64,000 bases of DNA from Psychroflexus maritimus (GTDB lineage Bacteria > Bacteroidota > Bacteroidia > Flavobacteriales > Flavobacteriaceae), in the NCBI RefSeq assembly GCF_011089875.1, contig NZ_JAANAS010000001.1, forward strand, positions 124,001 to 188,000, read 5' to 3'. The position numbers and the translations under genes are program-made. The notes below the pieces were generated by a model. It worked only from the letters and a program-made list of their open reading frames with translations. It searched no databases and was not told where the DNA came from. Shown here piece after piece: positions 9,805 to 17,163 of this stretch. Position 1 is the first letter of the stretch. Every line of letters begins with the position of its first letter.

Positions 9805-9986
9805 GTAAACTTTATCTTCATTTGTAGAGGTATTATAGTATCTGGTGCATGATGTTCAGCAAACCAATATCTTGAGAATCCTAGTATATCAGCTTTCTCT
9901 ACATATGAAAAGCTTTGATTCAAAAGATTTTCAGCTGTTTCATTCTCCAAATCAAAAATACCAAGGTCTAATATTCCAATATTCAT
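9801..9986 (-). pseudogene. 5' fragment of a luciferase-like flavin-dependent oxidoreductase
   Basis: 61 residues with a good N-terminus of LLM-class flavoenzymes: MNIGILDLGIFD, then YVEKADILGFSRYWFAEHH, which is the family's GFxRYWxAEHH block. After HAPD the sequence (TIIPLQMKIKFT) no longer resembles the family, and the frame ends where the ATP-grasp fragment's frame takes over. The remaining 270 or so residues of a normal enzyme are missing, so this is a truncated gene joined to the next fragment. Its start overlaps the stop of the upstream fusion gene by four bases. In RiPP and NRPS clusters such enzymes act as tailoring oxidoreductases; that role is inferred here from neighbours only. 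Confidence 0.6.
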
Positions 9987-11428
9987 AATCTTGTATAAGG
10001 TTTAGTATCCTTGACTATAACCAAAGCATCAAAATCTTCTTCTATAATTGAATCGTAATAATGACCATAAATCCTGCATTTATTTTTATTGTCCATGTTG
10101 GTTAGATGATAAGGATTGTTAGAGTTAAAACTTAAAAAATAAATAGAATCTTTATAAGCATGGTCGTTAAAAGATTCTGTTGCTAGATACTCTAAAGCCT
10201 CTTCTTTAGGTTTTTTAAGCTTCTTGTCGAACCACAAAAACCTTTTCTTCTTTCCATTATATGAGCTATAAGCAATAAAATAATACTCGTTTCCATATCT
10301 CTTATTTAGCTCATCTCCTAGAGAAATTATATTCTTATTTTTGAAATATTTTGATGCATTAGGCTTTTTTCTAAAATGTGTAGAAGAACCCCATAAAACT
10401 ATTTTGCCGTATATAGGACTTAAACTATCTTTTAAAAAACTAATGTTTTTACCCATTTCATAATCTCTTAAATTATTTATGTCGTGGTGCTTGTCTAAAC
10501 TAATTCTTTTTGCATCTGCAATAATATTTTTTAAGGTTTGTGTCAAAATCATTTTTGAAGTGGCTTCCATTTCAACTTTCTCTAAATGATTTACTATTTT
10601 ATTTGTATGGTTGATAATATAATCTTTTTGAATATCATTTTTTAGCTTTAAATGATAAGAACTTTTTGTGACTAACTTTTTCAAATATTCAAAGTAAACT
10701 TCATCATTTATTAAACTTAAATCGATCTCAGGTAATTCAGTTTTCAGGAAATCTTTAAAATTATCTACCGTATTTTCTCCTGAGAATTTGGTTTCAAATC
10801 CAATAATTAGAATAGAGTCTTTTTTTTTGTTCATTTCCTTTACATACTCAAAAAGTTCATATTTTTCTGTGCATGCTAGCATGTTATACATACCTTGAAA
10901 TATTGGATTAGGATTATCTGTAGCTAAAAATTTTCTATACCCATAGTAAACTTCAAATAGATTAGATTCAAAAGCAACTATGCCAAATCCTTTTTGCTGG
11001 TGTAACTCTTTAATTAGATGAATACGTTCTGAGTTGATAGTTCCTTCAAAATGAGTAGGATCTCCTAAAGCTACAATTTTTACTCTATCATCTAATTGCT
11101 TAGCGATTTCAAAATTTATTTGAGAGTTAATCTCAAAGCTGTTTAAAATAAACGTCGAAAAGAATAAAATTAAATATTTGAATAGGTATGGTTTATGGTA
11201 AAATCTTGTTGCTTTACCATAAACCAGTAAATTGTAGAATAATTTAAACGGGTACACAAACGATACCTTTACAGGAGTGTGAACAAGTTTTTTTGACCCA
11301 CAAACAATTAATCTACTGCCTGTTAAAGCTAATTCGTCCTGTGATGCAGAACCTCCATTTATAATTAGCTTTTGTTTGTCGTTTAAGGAAACTATTCTTT
11401 CCCTATTTAATTTGAGTTTTTTTTTCAT
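9983..11428 (-). CDS. RiPP precursor leader/core fused in frame to an erythromycin-esterase-like domain
   Basis: 481 residues of composite look. Residues 1-26 (MKKKLKLNRERIVSLNDKQ, then INGG) match the Bacteroidota GG-type natural-product leader. Residues 27-47 hold Ser, Thr and Cys (LALTGSRLIVCGSKK) like a modifiable core. A hydrophobic segment (about 82-97) follows, and residues about 105-480 resemble erythromycin esterase (PF05139 family). That domain carries GDPTH (122-126), FES (Glu154) and WGSSTH (His351) at the positions of the family's catalytic Glu/His residues, although the first Glu is replaced by Asp. There is no other Met before residue 180. The esterase domain therefore has no ATG of its own, and the fusion looks like a deletion product. 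Activity on macrolides is not implied. Confidence 0.65.
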   Translation of the reverse strand: MKKKLKLNRERIVSLNDKQKLIINGGSASQDELALTGSRLIVCGSKKLVHTPVKVSFVYPFKLFYNLLVYGKATRFYHKPYLFKYLILFFSTFILNSFEINSQINFEIAKQLDDRVKIVALGDPTHFEGTINSERIHLIKELHQQKGFGIVAFESNLFEVYYGYRKFLATDNPNPIFQGMYNMLACTEKYELFEYVKEMNKKKDSILIIGFETKFSGENTVDNFKDFLKTELPEIDLSLINDEVYFEYLKKLVTKSSYHLKLKNDIQKDYIINHTNKIVNHLEKVEMEATSKMILTQTLKNIIADAKRISLDKHHDINNLRDYEMGKNISFLKDSLSPIYGKIVLWGSSTHFRKKPNASKYFKNKNIISLGDELNKRYGNEYYFIAYSSYNGKKKRFLWFDKKLKKPKEEALEYLATESFNDHAYKDSIYFLSFNSNNPYHLTNMDNKNKCRIYGHYYDSIIEEDFDALVIVKDTKPYTRL

Positions 11429-11487
11429 TTGTAAATATTTTGTTTTCCCCTACTCATTCAAGACTTTTCGGTTTACGCCATAAAATA

Positions 11488-12057
11488 TCACATATGTTCA
11501 TTAAGCTCAAGAATATCTATAAGTGCAGACACTTCATCAACTTCTGTATTTTTATTAAAAGGTTTTCCATAGGTCATCCTGTAAAATCTGTTCAAGTAAA
11601 GAAGAAACGAACTTTCTTTAATATCTTGATTGTGATAAGCATTATTCAAATAATTGAAATTTTTTAATCTAGCTTCTTTGCTATCACTATGGTGTATAAT
11701 TAAAAATGGAGTGTAAGCTGCGATTTCACCATAAACAGACTTAGAAGGATAACCGTATTTTTCTAAAAAATATTCGATTTTAAGCAAATTTATAGCATCA
11801 ATTTCATTGTTCTCCCTAATACAATTTTTATGTTCAATAGAATCTAATCCATTAGCTACAATCAATCCTGCACATATTTCTCTTATAGTCTGATCGCTTT
11901 TAAAAATGCTTTCAAGATAGCTTTGCTTTTGGTATTGTGTAGTTAAGTCATCAATTTCTTTTATCTCAGCACCAGTTAATTTAAACTCATCTACTACGTG
12001 ATTACAACTAGCTGTCATCATAAATAAAATCAACAACAATTTAATTTGTTTTTCCAT
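11488..12057 (-). CDS. Lipoprotein resembling DUF6624 proteins
   Basis: A 189-residue lipoprotein starting at the ATG at 12057 (MEKQIKLLLILFMMTASC, lipobox Cys at 18). A TTG-led extension from 12072 adds only five residues and is not preferred. The body has the pattern seen in DUF6624 proteins: an early DQTIRE, a central asparagine/leucine segment (AINLLKIEYFLEKYGYPSKSVYG written in pieces), a FLIIHHSD block and a C-terminal LYLNRFYRMTYGKPF. Function of the family is unknown. It lies 59 bases upstream of the RiPP fusion gene in the same direction and may share its transcript. Confidence 0.5.
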   Translation of the reverse strand: MEKQIKLLLILFMMTASCNHVVDEFKLTGAEIKEIDDLTTQYQKQSYLESIFKSDQTIREICAGLIVANGLDSIEHKNCIRENNEIDAINLLKIEYFLEKYGYPSKSVYGEIAAYTPFLIIHHSDSKEARLKNFNYLNNAYHNQDIKESSFLLYLNRFYRMTYGKPFNKNTEVDEVSALIDILELNEHM

Positions 12058-12451
12058 ATTAATTAATGTCAAAAATTATCACCATCAGTTTAGATTTCAG
12101 TTTCCTTTTTGTTTACATTCCAAAACTAACGTATAAAAGTCATAAAAATAAACTTTTTATTTGCAGATTTTTTGCAGATTTATGCAAGTTTTGTGCAATT
12201 AGTGTTAAAATTTGAGGGGTGGTGGCTTGTTTGGTGTAGGGTGATGGGTGTTTGGTAATTGATGTTGTCCCGTATCGCTTCACTCACGGGATTAATTCAA
12301 TTACGAAATTAAAATTTCTATTTCATTGAAGGTGTTGGGTGACTGTAATTGTGATAAAAAGACATAATCCTAAAGTCATTATACAGAATTATTTGGTTCA
12401 CGTAGAAAAGCATCTGTCGCAAAAAAAACAGTTTCAATACACAAAAATAGG
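12058..12451. other. Non-coding stretch with a CCCGT...ACGGG imperfect palindrome
   Basis: No convincing gene on either strand. Bases 12210-12270 are unusually G/T-rich on the plus strand against an A/T-rich background. They are followed by CCCGT at about 12271 and ACGGG at about 12288, which form a short stem. The same CCCGT...ACGGG bracket occurs in the segment between the two tRNA-Lys tails (about 26401-26450). This may be a dispersed palindromic repeat of the genome; with only two examples this is weak. Confidence 0.35.
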
Positions 12452-12492
12452 TATATTTGTAATTGTAACAGTTACATAGTATAGTTACTATA
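12452..12492 (+). promoter_or_regulatory. Promoter -7 box and palindromic operators of the toxin-antitoxin remnant
   Basis: TATATTTG at 12452-12459 fits the Bacteroidota -7 consensus TAnnTTTG. Immediately downstream lie the perfect palindrome GTAACaGTTAC (12465-12475) and a second one, TATAGttaCTATA (12480-12492). The second overlaps the apparent start codon of the antitoxin. Paired palindromes at this place are expected for an autoregulated toxin-antitoxin operon. Confidence 0.5.
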
Positions 12493-12714
12493 ACTTTAAA
12501 AATTAATGAGGGTTCTGAAAAAGGAAAGACACTACTCGCTTTTTTAAAAGCATTTCATATTGATAAAGATCAAAAGGATGTAAAAATGCTAGAAGAACCA
12601 GAATCCCCTTACAACCCAGAATTTGTGGCTAAAATTAAAAATGCTGAAAAGGAAATTGAAGATGGTGAAACCTTTTTACTTGAAACAGATTCCATATGGG
12701 AAAGTATGAAGTAG
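12481..12714 (+). pseudogene. Antitoxin remnant (DUF2683-like), ATG start lost
   Basis: 77 codons ending in TAG. The sequence includes INEGSEKGKTLLAFLKAF, then EPESPYNPEFVAKIKNAEK and a C-terminus ETDSIWESMK. SPYNPEFVxKI and the trailing Trp-containing tail are typical of small antitoxins paired with YoeB/RelE toxins in Bacteroidota. Upstream of the recognisable part the frame reads ATA GTT ACT ATA ACT TTA, where relatives would be expected to start MVTITL. The first codon here is ATA rather than ATG, and an in-frame stop lies five codons further up. Either ATA or ATT serves as a rare start, or the gene has lost its start. Confidence 0.55.
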
Positions 12715-12782
12715 AAGTCACCAAATCTGCCAAACAAGATTTAAAAAAACATTCATTAAATACAATACCATTTATCAAATGA
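12696..12782 (+). pseudogene. Truncated YoeB/RelE-type toxin
   Basis: It begins with an ATG overlapping the antitoxin's last 19 bases, the usual arrangement of these modules. The first 19 residues (MGKYEVEVTKSAKQDLKKH) are the standard N-terminus of the toxin family. After that the sequence turns to SLNTIPFIK and stops at residue 28, whereas a complete toxin has about 85-100 residues including the catalytic C-terminal part. It cannot be an active ribonuclease. Confidence 0.6.
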
Positions 12783-12973
12783 AATTACGGCAATAAAACG
12801 CCTTTTTTCTTGCTATCTTTTTCATTACAAAAAAAGCATAACTTTGGCTAGGTCTGATTTTTCGAATTTAGATAATTAAAAACCTCCATTTTCTTTTACA
12901 GGAATTTCAAATAATAACTAGTATAAGAAGAATAGTAACACATTTCTAGAAACATTAAATAAGATTGTATGTA
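12783..12973. other. Intergenic gap after the toxin remnant
   Basis: A/T-rich sequence of about 190 bases with no gene that I can support on either strand. No remaining toxin sequence is recognisable in the other frames. Confidence 0.4.
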
Positions 12974-13594
12974 CTAGTTTTTAAATGAATTTAAGCGTCC
13001 ATTAATATAGGATAGAAGTGCACCAAAAGAAACAACACCTGTAAAGATTAAAATCATTGCTAAAAATCTACCTAAATTTGTAACAGGGTAGAGGTCGCCA
13101 TAACCAACAGTACTTATTGTAACCATTGCCCACCAAAGGCAATCCTCGGCAGTGGTAATATTACCAACCTCTTGTTCTAGATACAATACACCAACAGAAG
13201 TTATTAACAAAGAAGAAACAATAAAAAAGATGATGAATCCAAAAAAACTTTGTTTGGGTTTACTTTTAACAAAATCTAATATAGATGCTAAAGAGGTGAT
13301 AGAATTAAGTATTCTAATAATTCTTACAATTCTAAAAATCCTAAAGAATCGAAATTGATACATAACCGGAACAGCTGACAAAAGATCTAACCAACCTACG
13401 GTGAAAAAAAATCGAAATTTATTTTTAGATTCAAAAAACTGCTTTAAGAAATCAAATAAAAAGTACAAGCATAAAATAAAATCATAATACCAAAGTAAAC
13501 GATAAATCTCAGAGTCTGTAGGTAGAAAAAAACTATAGATTAAAATAACAATTCCTAGTAAAGAAAACAAAAGAACAAGCAACTTGTTAATCAT
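12974..13594 (-). CDS. Six-helix voltage-gated-type potassium channel
   Basis: 206 residues with S1-S4 and a pore domain. An arginine-rich S4 helix is seen at about 82-96 (RFFRIFRIVRIIRIL). The pore loop carries the K+ selectivity filter TVGYGD (162-167) after WWAMVTIS. The last helix is followed only by a short tail, so there is no cytoplasmic RCK or cyclic-nucleotide domain. The protein forms a tetrameric inner-membrane channel for K+. It is followed by the lipoprotein gene at 14315 on the same strand but separated by 52 bases, so co-transcription with it (upstream) is possible. Confidence 0.88.
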   Translation of the reverse strand: MINKLLVLLFSLLGIVILIYSFFLPTDSEIYRLLWYYDFILCLYFLFDFLKQFFESKNKFRFFFTVGWLDLLSAVPVMYQFRFFRIFRIVRIIRILNSITSLASILDFVKSKPKQSFFGFIIFFIVSSLLITSVGVLYLEQEVGNITTAEDCLWWAMVTISTVGYGDLYPVTNLGRFLAMILIFTGVVSFGALLSYINGRLNSFKN

Positions 13595-13646
13595 AACTTT
13601 GGCTTTCGTAAAAGTTTAAACACAAAAACTGAATTTTAAATTGGCT

Positions 13647-14315
13647 TTACTTCAAAGATTTAACCAATTTCTTGGCGTAAGTTTTGGCAAATTTATCTAA
13701 ATTATAAGGATCTTCTATAGAAGCGGTTATAACAGCTAACAATTGCTCTCCCTCCTTTTGATTTAAATCGTAAACAACGGTTTCTACTATATAAGTCTTA
13801 TAAGAATAAGTTGTTGAAGAAGGTTCTACATAGGTACCGAAGCTTGAATAAGAAAGTGGATTGTAATAATAAGAAAAGAAACCGGTATAATAATACGGAT
13901 AATACCTTGGCAGGGTTGCTCCTGCGTAATATCCGCCTTCTGTTACTGTCCTGGTTGTTTCTTTTACATCTTTAATAACACTTAAAACCACACCGTCGTA
14001 AGCTTCATTTTTCAAAAAATCACGAAAAGCCATTTTTTGATCTTGACTTAGTTCCTTTTCTACTTTAATTTTTGTAGGAAGTGTTGTAGCACTTGCTGTT
14101 GCTTTAACACCATTTTTTTCTAATTGTTCTTTGAGTTCTCCTTCAAAGGCAAGTCTTGCTTGTGTGTTATCTGTTCTTGCTATTACTAAAACTTTGTTGT
14201 CCTTTATAGCTTCAAATTGTTCAGATTTCCATACGTCAGAGACCTTTATACTTGAACACCCTGTAAGATTAATTATTACCAAAAGTAAAATTGAAAATGA
14301 GATAGATTTTTTCAT
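13647..14315 (-). CDS. Lipoprotein of unknown function with a Tyr-rich insert
   Basis: 222 residues with a lipoprotein signal (VIINLTGC, Cys near 20). The first part (SDVWKSEQFEAIKDNKVLVIA, residues 25-70) and the closing part (ASIEDPYNLDKFAKTYAKKLVKSL) resemble lipoproteins that assemble cell-surface components (DUF4136-like). I am not certain of that family. A stretch around 128-165 is dense in Tyr and Pro (YYAGATLPRYYPYYYTGFF), a low-complexity surface loop. It precedes the K+ channel gene on the same strand. Confidence 0.6.
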   Translation of the reverse strand: MKKSISFSILLLVIINLTGCSSIKVSDVWKSEQFEAIKDNKVLVIARTDNTQARLAFEGELKEQLEKNGVKATASATTLPTKIKVEKELSQDQKMAFRDFLKNEAYDGVVLSVIKDVKETTRTVTEGGYYAGATLPRYYPYYYTGFFSYYYNPLSYSSFGTYVEPSSTTYSYKTYIVETVVYDLNQKEGEQLLAVITASIEDPYNLDKFAKTYAKKLVKSLK

Positions 14316-14457
14316 GTTATTTATTTTAAAACAATAGTATGAAAAAAAATCAAAAATTAAGTCAATTTTTATAAAATGATTTGGTTATTGTTAATAAAAT
14401 TAACTTTGCTATTTTGCCTTAAAAAGCAGCATTAAAATTTTATACAATCAACTATTT

Positions 14458-14565
14458 TTCAAAAAAGAAAACCAAAACACCTATTATTAATGCCGTTCAT
14501 AAAGTACTTTACGAAAACAAAAATCCAAGAAAAGTTTTCAAGAAATTGAGTGATAAAATGGATTA
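14458..14565 (+). repeat. Duplicated 3' end of gpsA
   Basis: This strip copies bases 2310-2417 of gpsA with one mismatch (G at 14548 for A at 2400). It keeps the frame of the last 35 codons and ends in TAG instead of TAA. Weaker similarity continues about 15 bases upstream. It has no start or upstream gpsA sequence and lies two bases before the end of the convergent uup gene. With the uup-like strip at 2419-2474 it forms a pair of flanks around a 12 kb accessory block. Confidence 0.9.
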
Positions 14566-14567
14566 GT

Positions 14568-16436
14568 TTATTCTTCCATTTTCATCGACAACTCCAGCCA
14601 TTCATCAGATTTAGCTTCAATAGACTGGGTAATTTCTTCAAGGTTAATAGAATTTCCCTTAATCTCTTCGGGAGAAAGTTCTTCTAAAAACTTATGCTCT
14701 AGTTGCTTTTTTTTCTTTTCTAAATCCTGTATTTCTTTTTCTAATTTTTTAAATGCTTTTTGTTCGTTATAGGATAAACTTTTAGTTTTATCGGTCTTTG
14801 TGTTTGCTGAAACAGACTTTGTTTCTTGGGGCTTTTCCTCTTTATCATCAGAATTTTTCAAACGCTCTTCTATTTCTCTATAATCTGAATAATTGCCAGG
14901 AAAATCTTTTATTCGATGATCTCCAAAAACAAACAAATGATCAACAATTTTATCCATAAAATAACGATCGTGAGAAACCACTAGCAAGCAACCGGGGTAA
15001 TCTAACAAGAAATTCTCTAACACATTTAGGGTGATAATGTCCAAATCGTTGGTAGGTTCATCTAAAATAAGAAAATTCGGATTTTGAATTAAAACCGTAC
15101 ATAAATAAAGTCGTTTTCGTTCTCCACCACTTAGTTTTTCAACAAAATCGTATTGTTTTTTTCGATCAAACAAGAAACGCTCAAGAAGTTGTTGAGCAGA
15201 AATTTTTCTTCCCTTTTGTAAAGGAATGTACTCGCCAAATTCACGTACAACATCAATTACCTTTTGCCCTTGTTTTACTTGAATTCCGCCTTGGGTATAG
15301 TATCCAAATTGTACGGTTTCACCAATCACAACTTTGCCCGTATCGGGTTGTAGTTTACCGGTTAAAATTTTCAAGAAGGTAGATTTCCCTGAACCATTTT
15401 TTCCAATAATACCAATTCGGTCTCCTTTTTTAATATTGTAATCAAAATCTGTAAATAAATCTTTGCCTTCAAAGGATTTTGAAATTTTATGCATCTCTAC
15501 CACTTTTGTTCCAAGGCGTTGCATATTTATTTCCAATTCAACTTGGTGGTCTTTTCTTCGTTTATGAGCGCGTTCTTTTACGTCACCAAAATCAGAAATT
15601 CTTGATTTTGATTTTGTAGTTCTGGCTTTAGGTTGTCTTCGCATCCAATCCAGCTCCTTTTTGTAAAGCTGTTTTGCTTTGCTAACGGTAGCTGCTTCCG
15701 TTTCTAAGCGTTGCTCTCTTTTTTCTAAGTAATACGAATAATTTCCTTTATACGTATAAAGTTCGCCTTCATCTAATTCAATAATAGAATTACACACACG
15801 CTCAAGGAAATACCGGTCGTGGGTCACCATAAACAAACTCATGTTTTCTGAAGCAAAGAAACTTTCTAACCATTCAATCATCTCTAAATCAAGGTGGTTG
15901 GTAGGTTCGTCTAGAATTAGCAAATCGGGTTGTTGTAGTAACAGAATAGCCAAAGCCAAACGCTTTTCTTGCCCACCCGATAAATCGGCTACTTTTTTAC
16001 TTAAATCATCTAATTTAAGTTTAAATAAGATTTGACGGTATTGGGTTTCAAAATCCCAAGCTTGAAGCTGATCCATTTGATCAAATGCTGCTTGGTAAGT
16101 TTCAGTATCATCTAAATTTTGTAGGGCTTTTTCATATTTACTAATAGCTCTTAAAATCTGATTATCTGAAGCAAAAATAGCTTCTTCAATACTCAAATTG
16201 GGGTCTAAATCAGGTTCTTGATGTAAAATTCCAACTTTTAGCTCTTTGCGATAATTCACTTGACCTTCGTCGGGGGTTTCTTTTCCTGAAAGAATTTTAA
16301 GTAAGGTGGTTTTACCCGAACCATTTTTAGCCACAAACCCAATTTTTTGACCTTGATTTATACCGAAAGAAATCCCTTCAAAAAGAGTTAAAATACCGTA
16401 AGATTTGCTTATATTTTCAACTGAAACGTAATTCAA
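14568..16436 (-). CDS. uup: ABC-F family ATPase, Uup-like
   Basis: 622 residues, two ABC domains and no membrane segment. The first domain has Walker A in AKNGSGKTTLLK (near 37), signature LSGGQEKR and Walker [13 protein letters not shown]. The second has GKNGSGKSTFLK, LSGGERKR and [12 protein letters not shown]. Residues about 540-622 are a charged coiled coil, which marks Uup among ABC-F proteins. ABC-F proteins act on ribosomes, and Uup has also been linked to branched DNA intermediates. The start is a TTG at 16436 that gives MNYVSVENISKSYG, the usual N-terminus; no ATG is available nearby. A promoter lies just upstream. Confidence 0.88.
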   Translation of the reverse strand: MNYVSVENISKSYGILTLFEGISFGINQGQKIGFVAKNGSGKTTLLKILSGKETPDEGQVNYRKELKVGILHQEPDLDPNLSIEEAIFASDNQILRAISKYEKALQNLDDTETYQAAFDQMDQLQAWDFETQYRQILFKLKLDDLSKKVADLSGGQEKRLALAILLLQQPDLLILDEPTNHLDLEMIEWLESFFASENMSLFMVTHDRYFLERVCNSIIELDEGELYTYKGNYSYYLEKREQRLETEAATVSKAKQLYKKELDWMRRQPKARTTKSKSRISDFGDVKERAHKRRKDHQVELEINMQRLGTKVVEMHKISKSFEGKDLFTDFDYNIKKGDRIGIIGKNGSGKSTFLKILTGKLQPDTGKVVIGETVQFGYYTQGGIQVKQGQKVIDVVREFGEYIPLQKGRKISAQQLLERFLFDRKKQYDFVEKLSGGERKRLYLCTVLIQNPNFLILDEPTNDLDIITLNVLENFLLDYPGCLLVVSHDRYFMDKIVDHLFVFGDHRIKDFPGNYSDYREIEERLKNSDDKEEKPQETKSVSANTKTDKTKSLSYNEQKAFKKLEKEIQDLEKKKKQLEHKFLEELSPEEIKGNSINLEEITQSIEAKSDEWLELSMKMEE

Positions 16437-16466
16437 TGTGAGTAAAATTTAGTGATTAATTTGTTG

Positions 16467-16500
16467 CAAAGATAGGCTATAAGTTGAAACCTAAGCAAAA
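16467..16500 (-). promoter_or_regulatory. Promoter of uup
   Basis: Read leftward, TATCTTTG (16474-16467) matches TAnnTTTG, and TTTTG (16500-16496) lies 21 bases upstream of it, close to the usual spacing of 19. The transcript would begin roughly 25 bases before the TTG start, which supports that start. Confidence 0.6.
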
Positions 16501-16639
16501 TAAGCCGTCTAATAGAAAAGCAATGAAATGAAAATCAAGTTTTTTTTAATAAGGGCTTGTAACAAAATCCAACAAAATAGACCAATACAAAAGAACAATA
16601 AAAATAAAACACTTATTTTAGCAATTTAAATTTAAATTA

Positions 16640-17161
16640 ATGGAAAATCAAGTTTCAGTGCAAAAGTTTGGGGTAAATACAGGAGTTATTTACGGAGGAA
16701 TTTCAATTTTAACACTTTTTATAACCTATAGCCAAGGAGAAAACATCAAGACTGTATTATCAATTGTAAGTTTAGTCATCTTAATTGGCTTACTTTATTA
16801 CGCAATTACTGATTTTAAAAAGAAAAATGGCATTCTTACGCTTTCTAACGCTATAAAAATCGGACTTATAACCGGCGTAATTGGAGGTTTGATTTATGCC
16901 GTTTATCAATACTTGCATTATACCGTAATTGACCCAGATTTTATTATAGAAATGAAAGAAACTGCAGTTGAAGAAGTTGAACGAACTTTTGTAGAAAGCA
17001 ATGCTAGTACTGAAGAAAAAGATGCCGCTTACAAAGGACTTGAAATTTTTACTTCGCCTTTCACCCTAGCAACTTTAGCCTTGTTTGGGCAAATGCTGAA
17101 ATCATTCATTATAGGCTTAGTCTTAGGTTTGATTTTCAAAAATAATCAACAAGATTACTAA
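16640..17161 (+). CDS. DUF4199 membrane protein
   Basis: 173 residues with four predicted membrane helices. The first two lie at about 15-65 (GVIYGGISILTLFITYS and VLSIVSLVILIGLLYY). A third is at 80-105 (AIKIGLITGVIGGLIYAVY) and a fourth near the C-terminus (LFGQMLKSFIIGLVLGLIF). A charged loop rich in Glu (about 115-140) separates helices three and four. This is the layout of DUF4199 proteins common in Bacteroidota, which often precede a dolichyl-phosphate-mannose-synthase-like glycosyltransferase as here. The gap to the next gene is two bases. Function unknown; an accessory to the transferase is an inference from linkage. Confidence 0.8.
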   Translation: MENQVSVQKFGVNTGVIYGGISILTLFITYSQGENIKTVLSIVSLVILIGLLYYAITDFKKKNGILTLSNAIKIGLITGVIGGLIYAVYQYLHYTVIDPDFIIEMKETAVEEVERTFVESNASTEEKDAAYKGLEIFTSPFTLATLALFGQMLKSFIIGLVLGLIFKNNQQDY

Positions 17162-17163
17162 CT

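Noticed and set aside
11440-11667. 75-codon rightward frame overlapping the DUF6624-like gene end
   Set aside because: Overlaps the end of a lipoprotein gene with a clear signal on the other strand; no support of its own.
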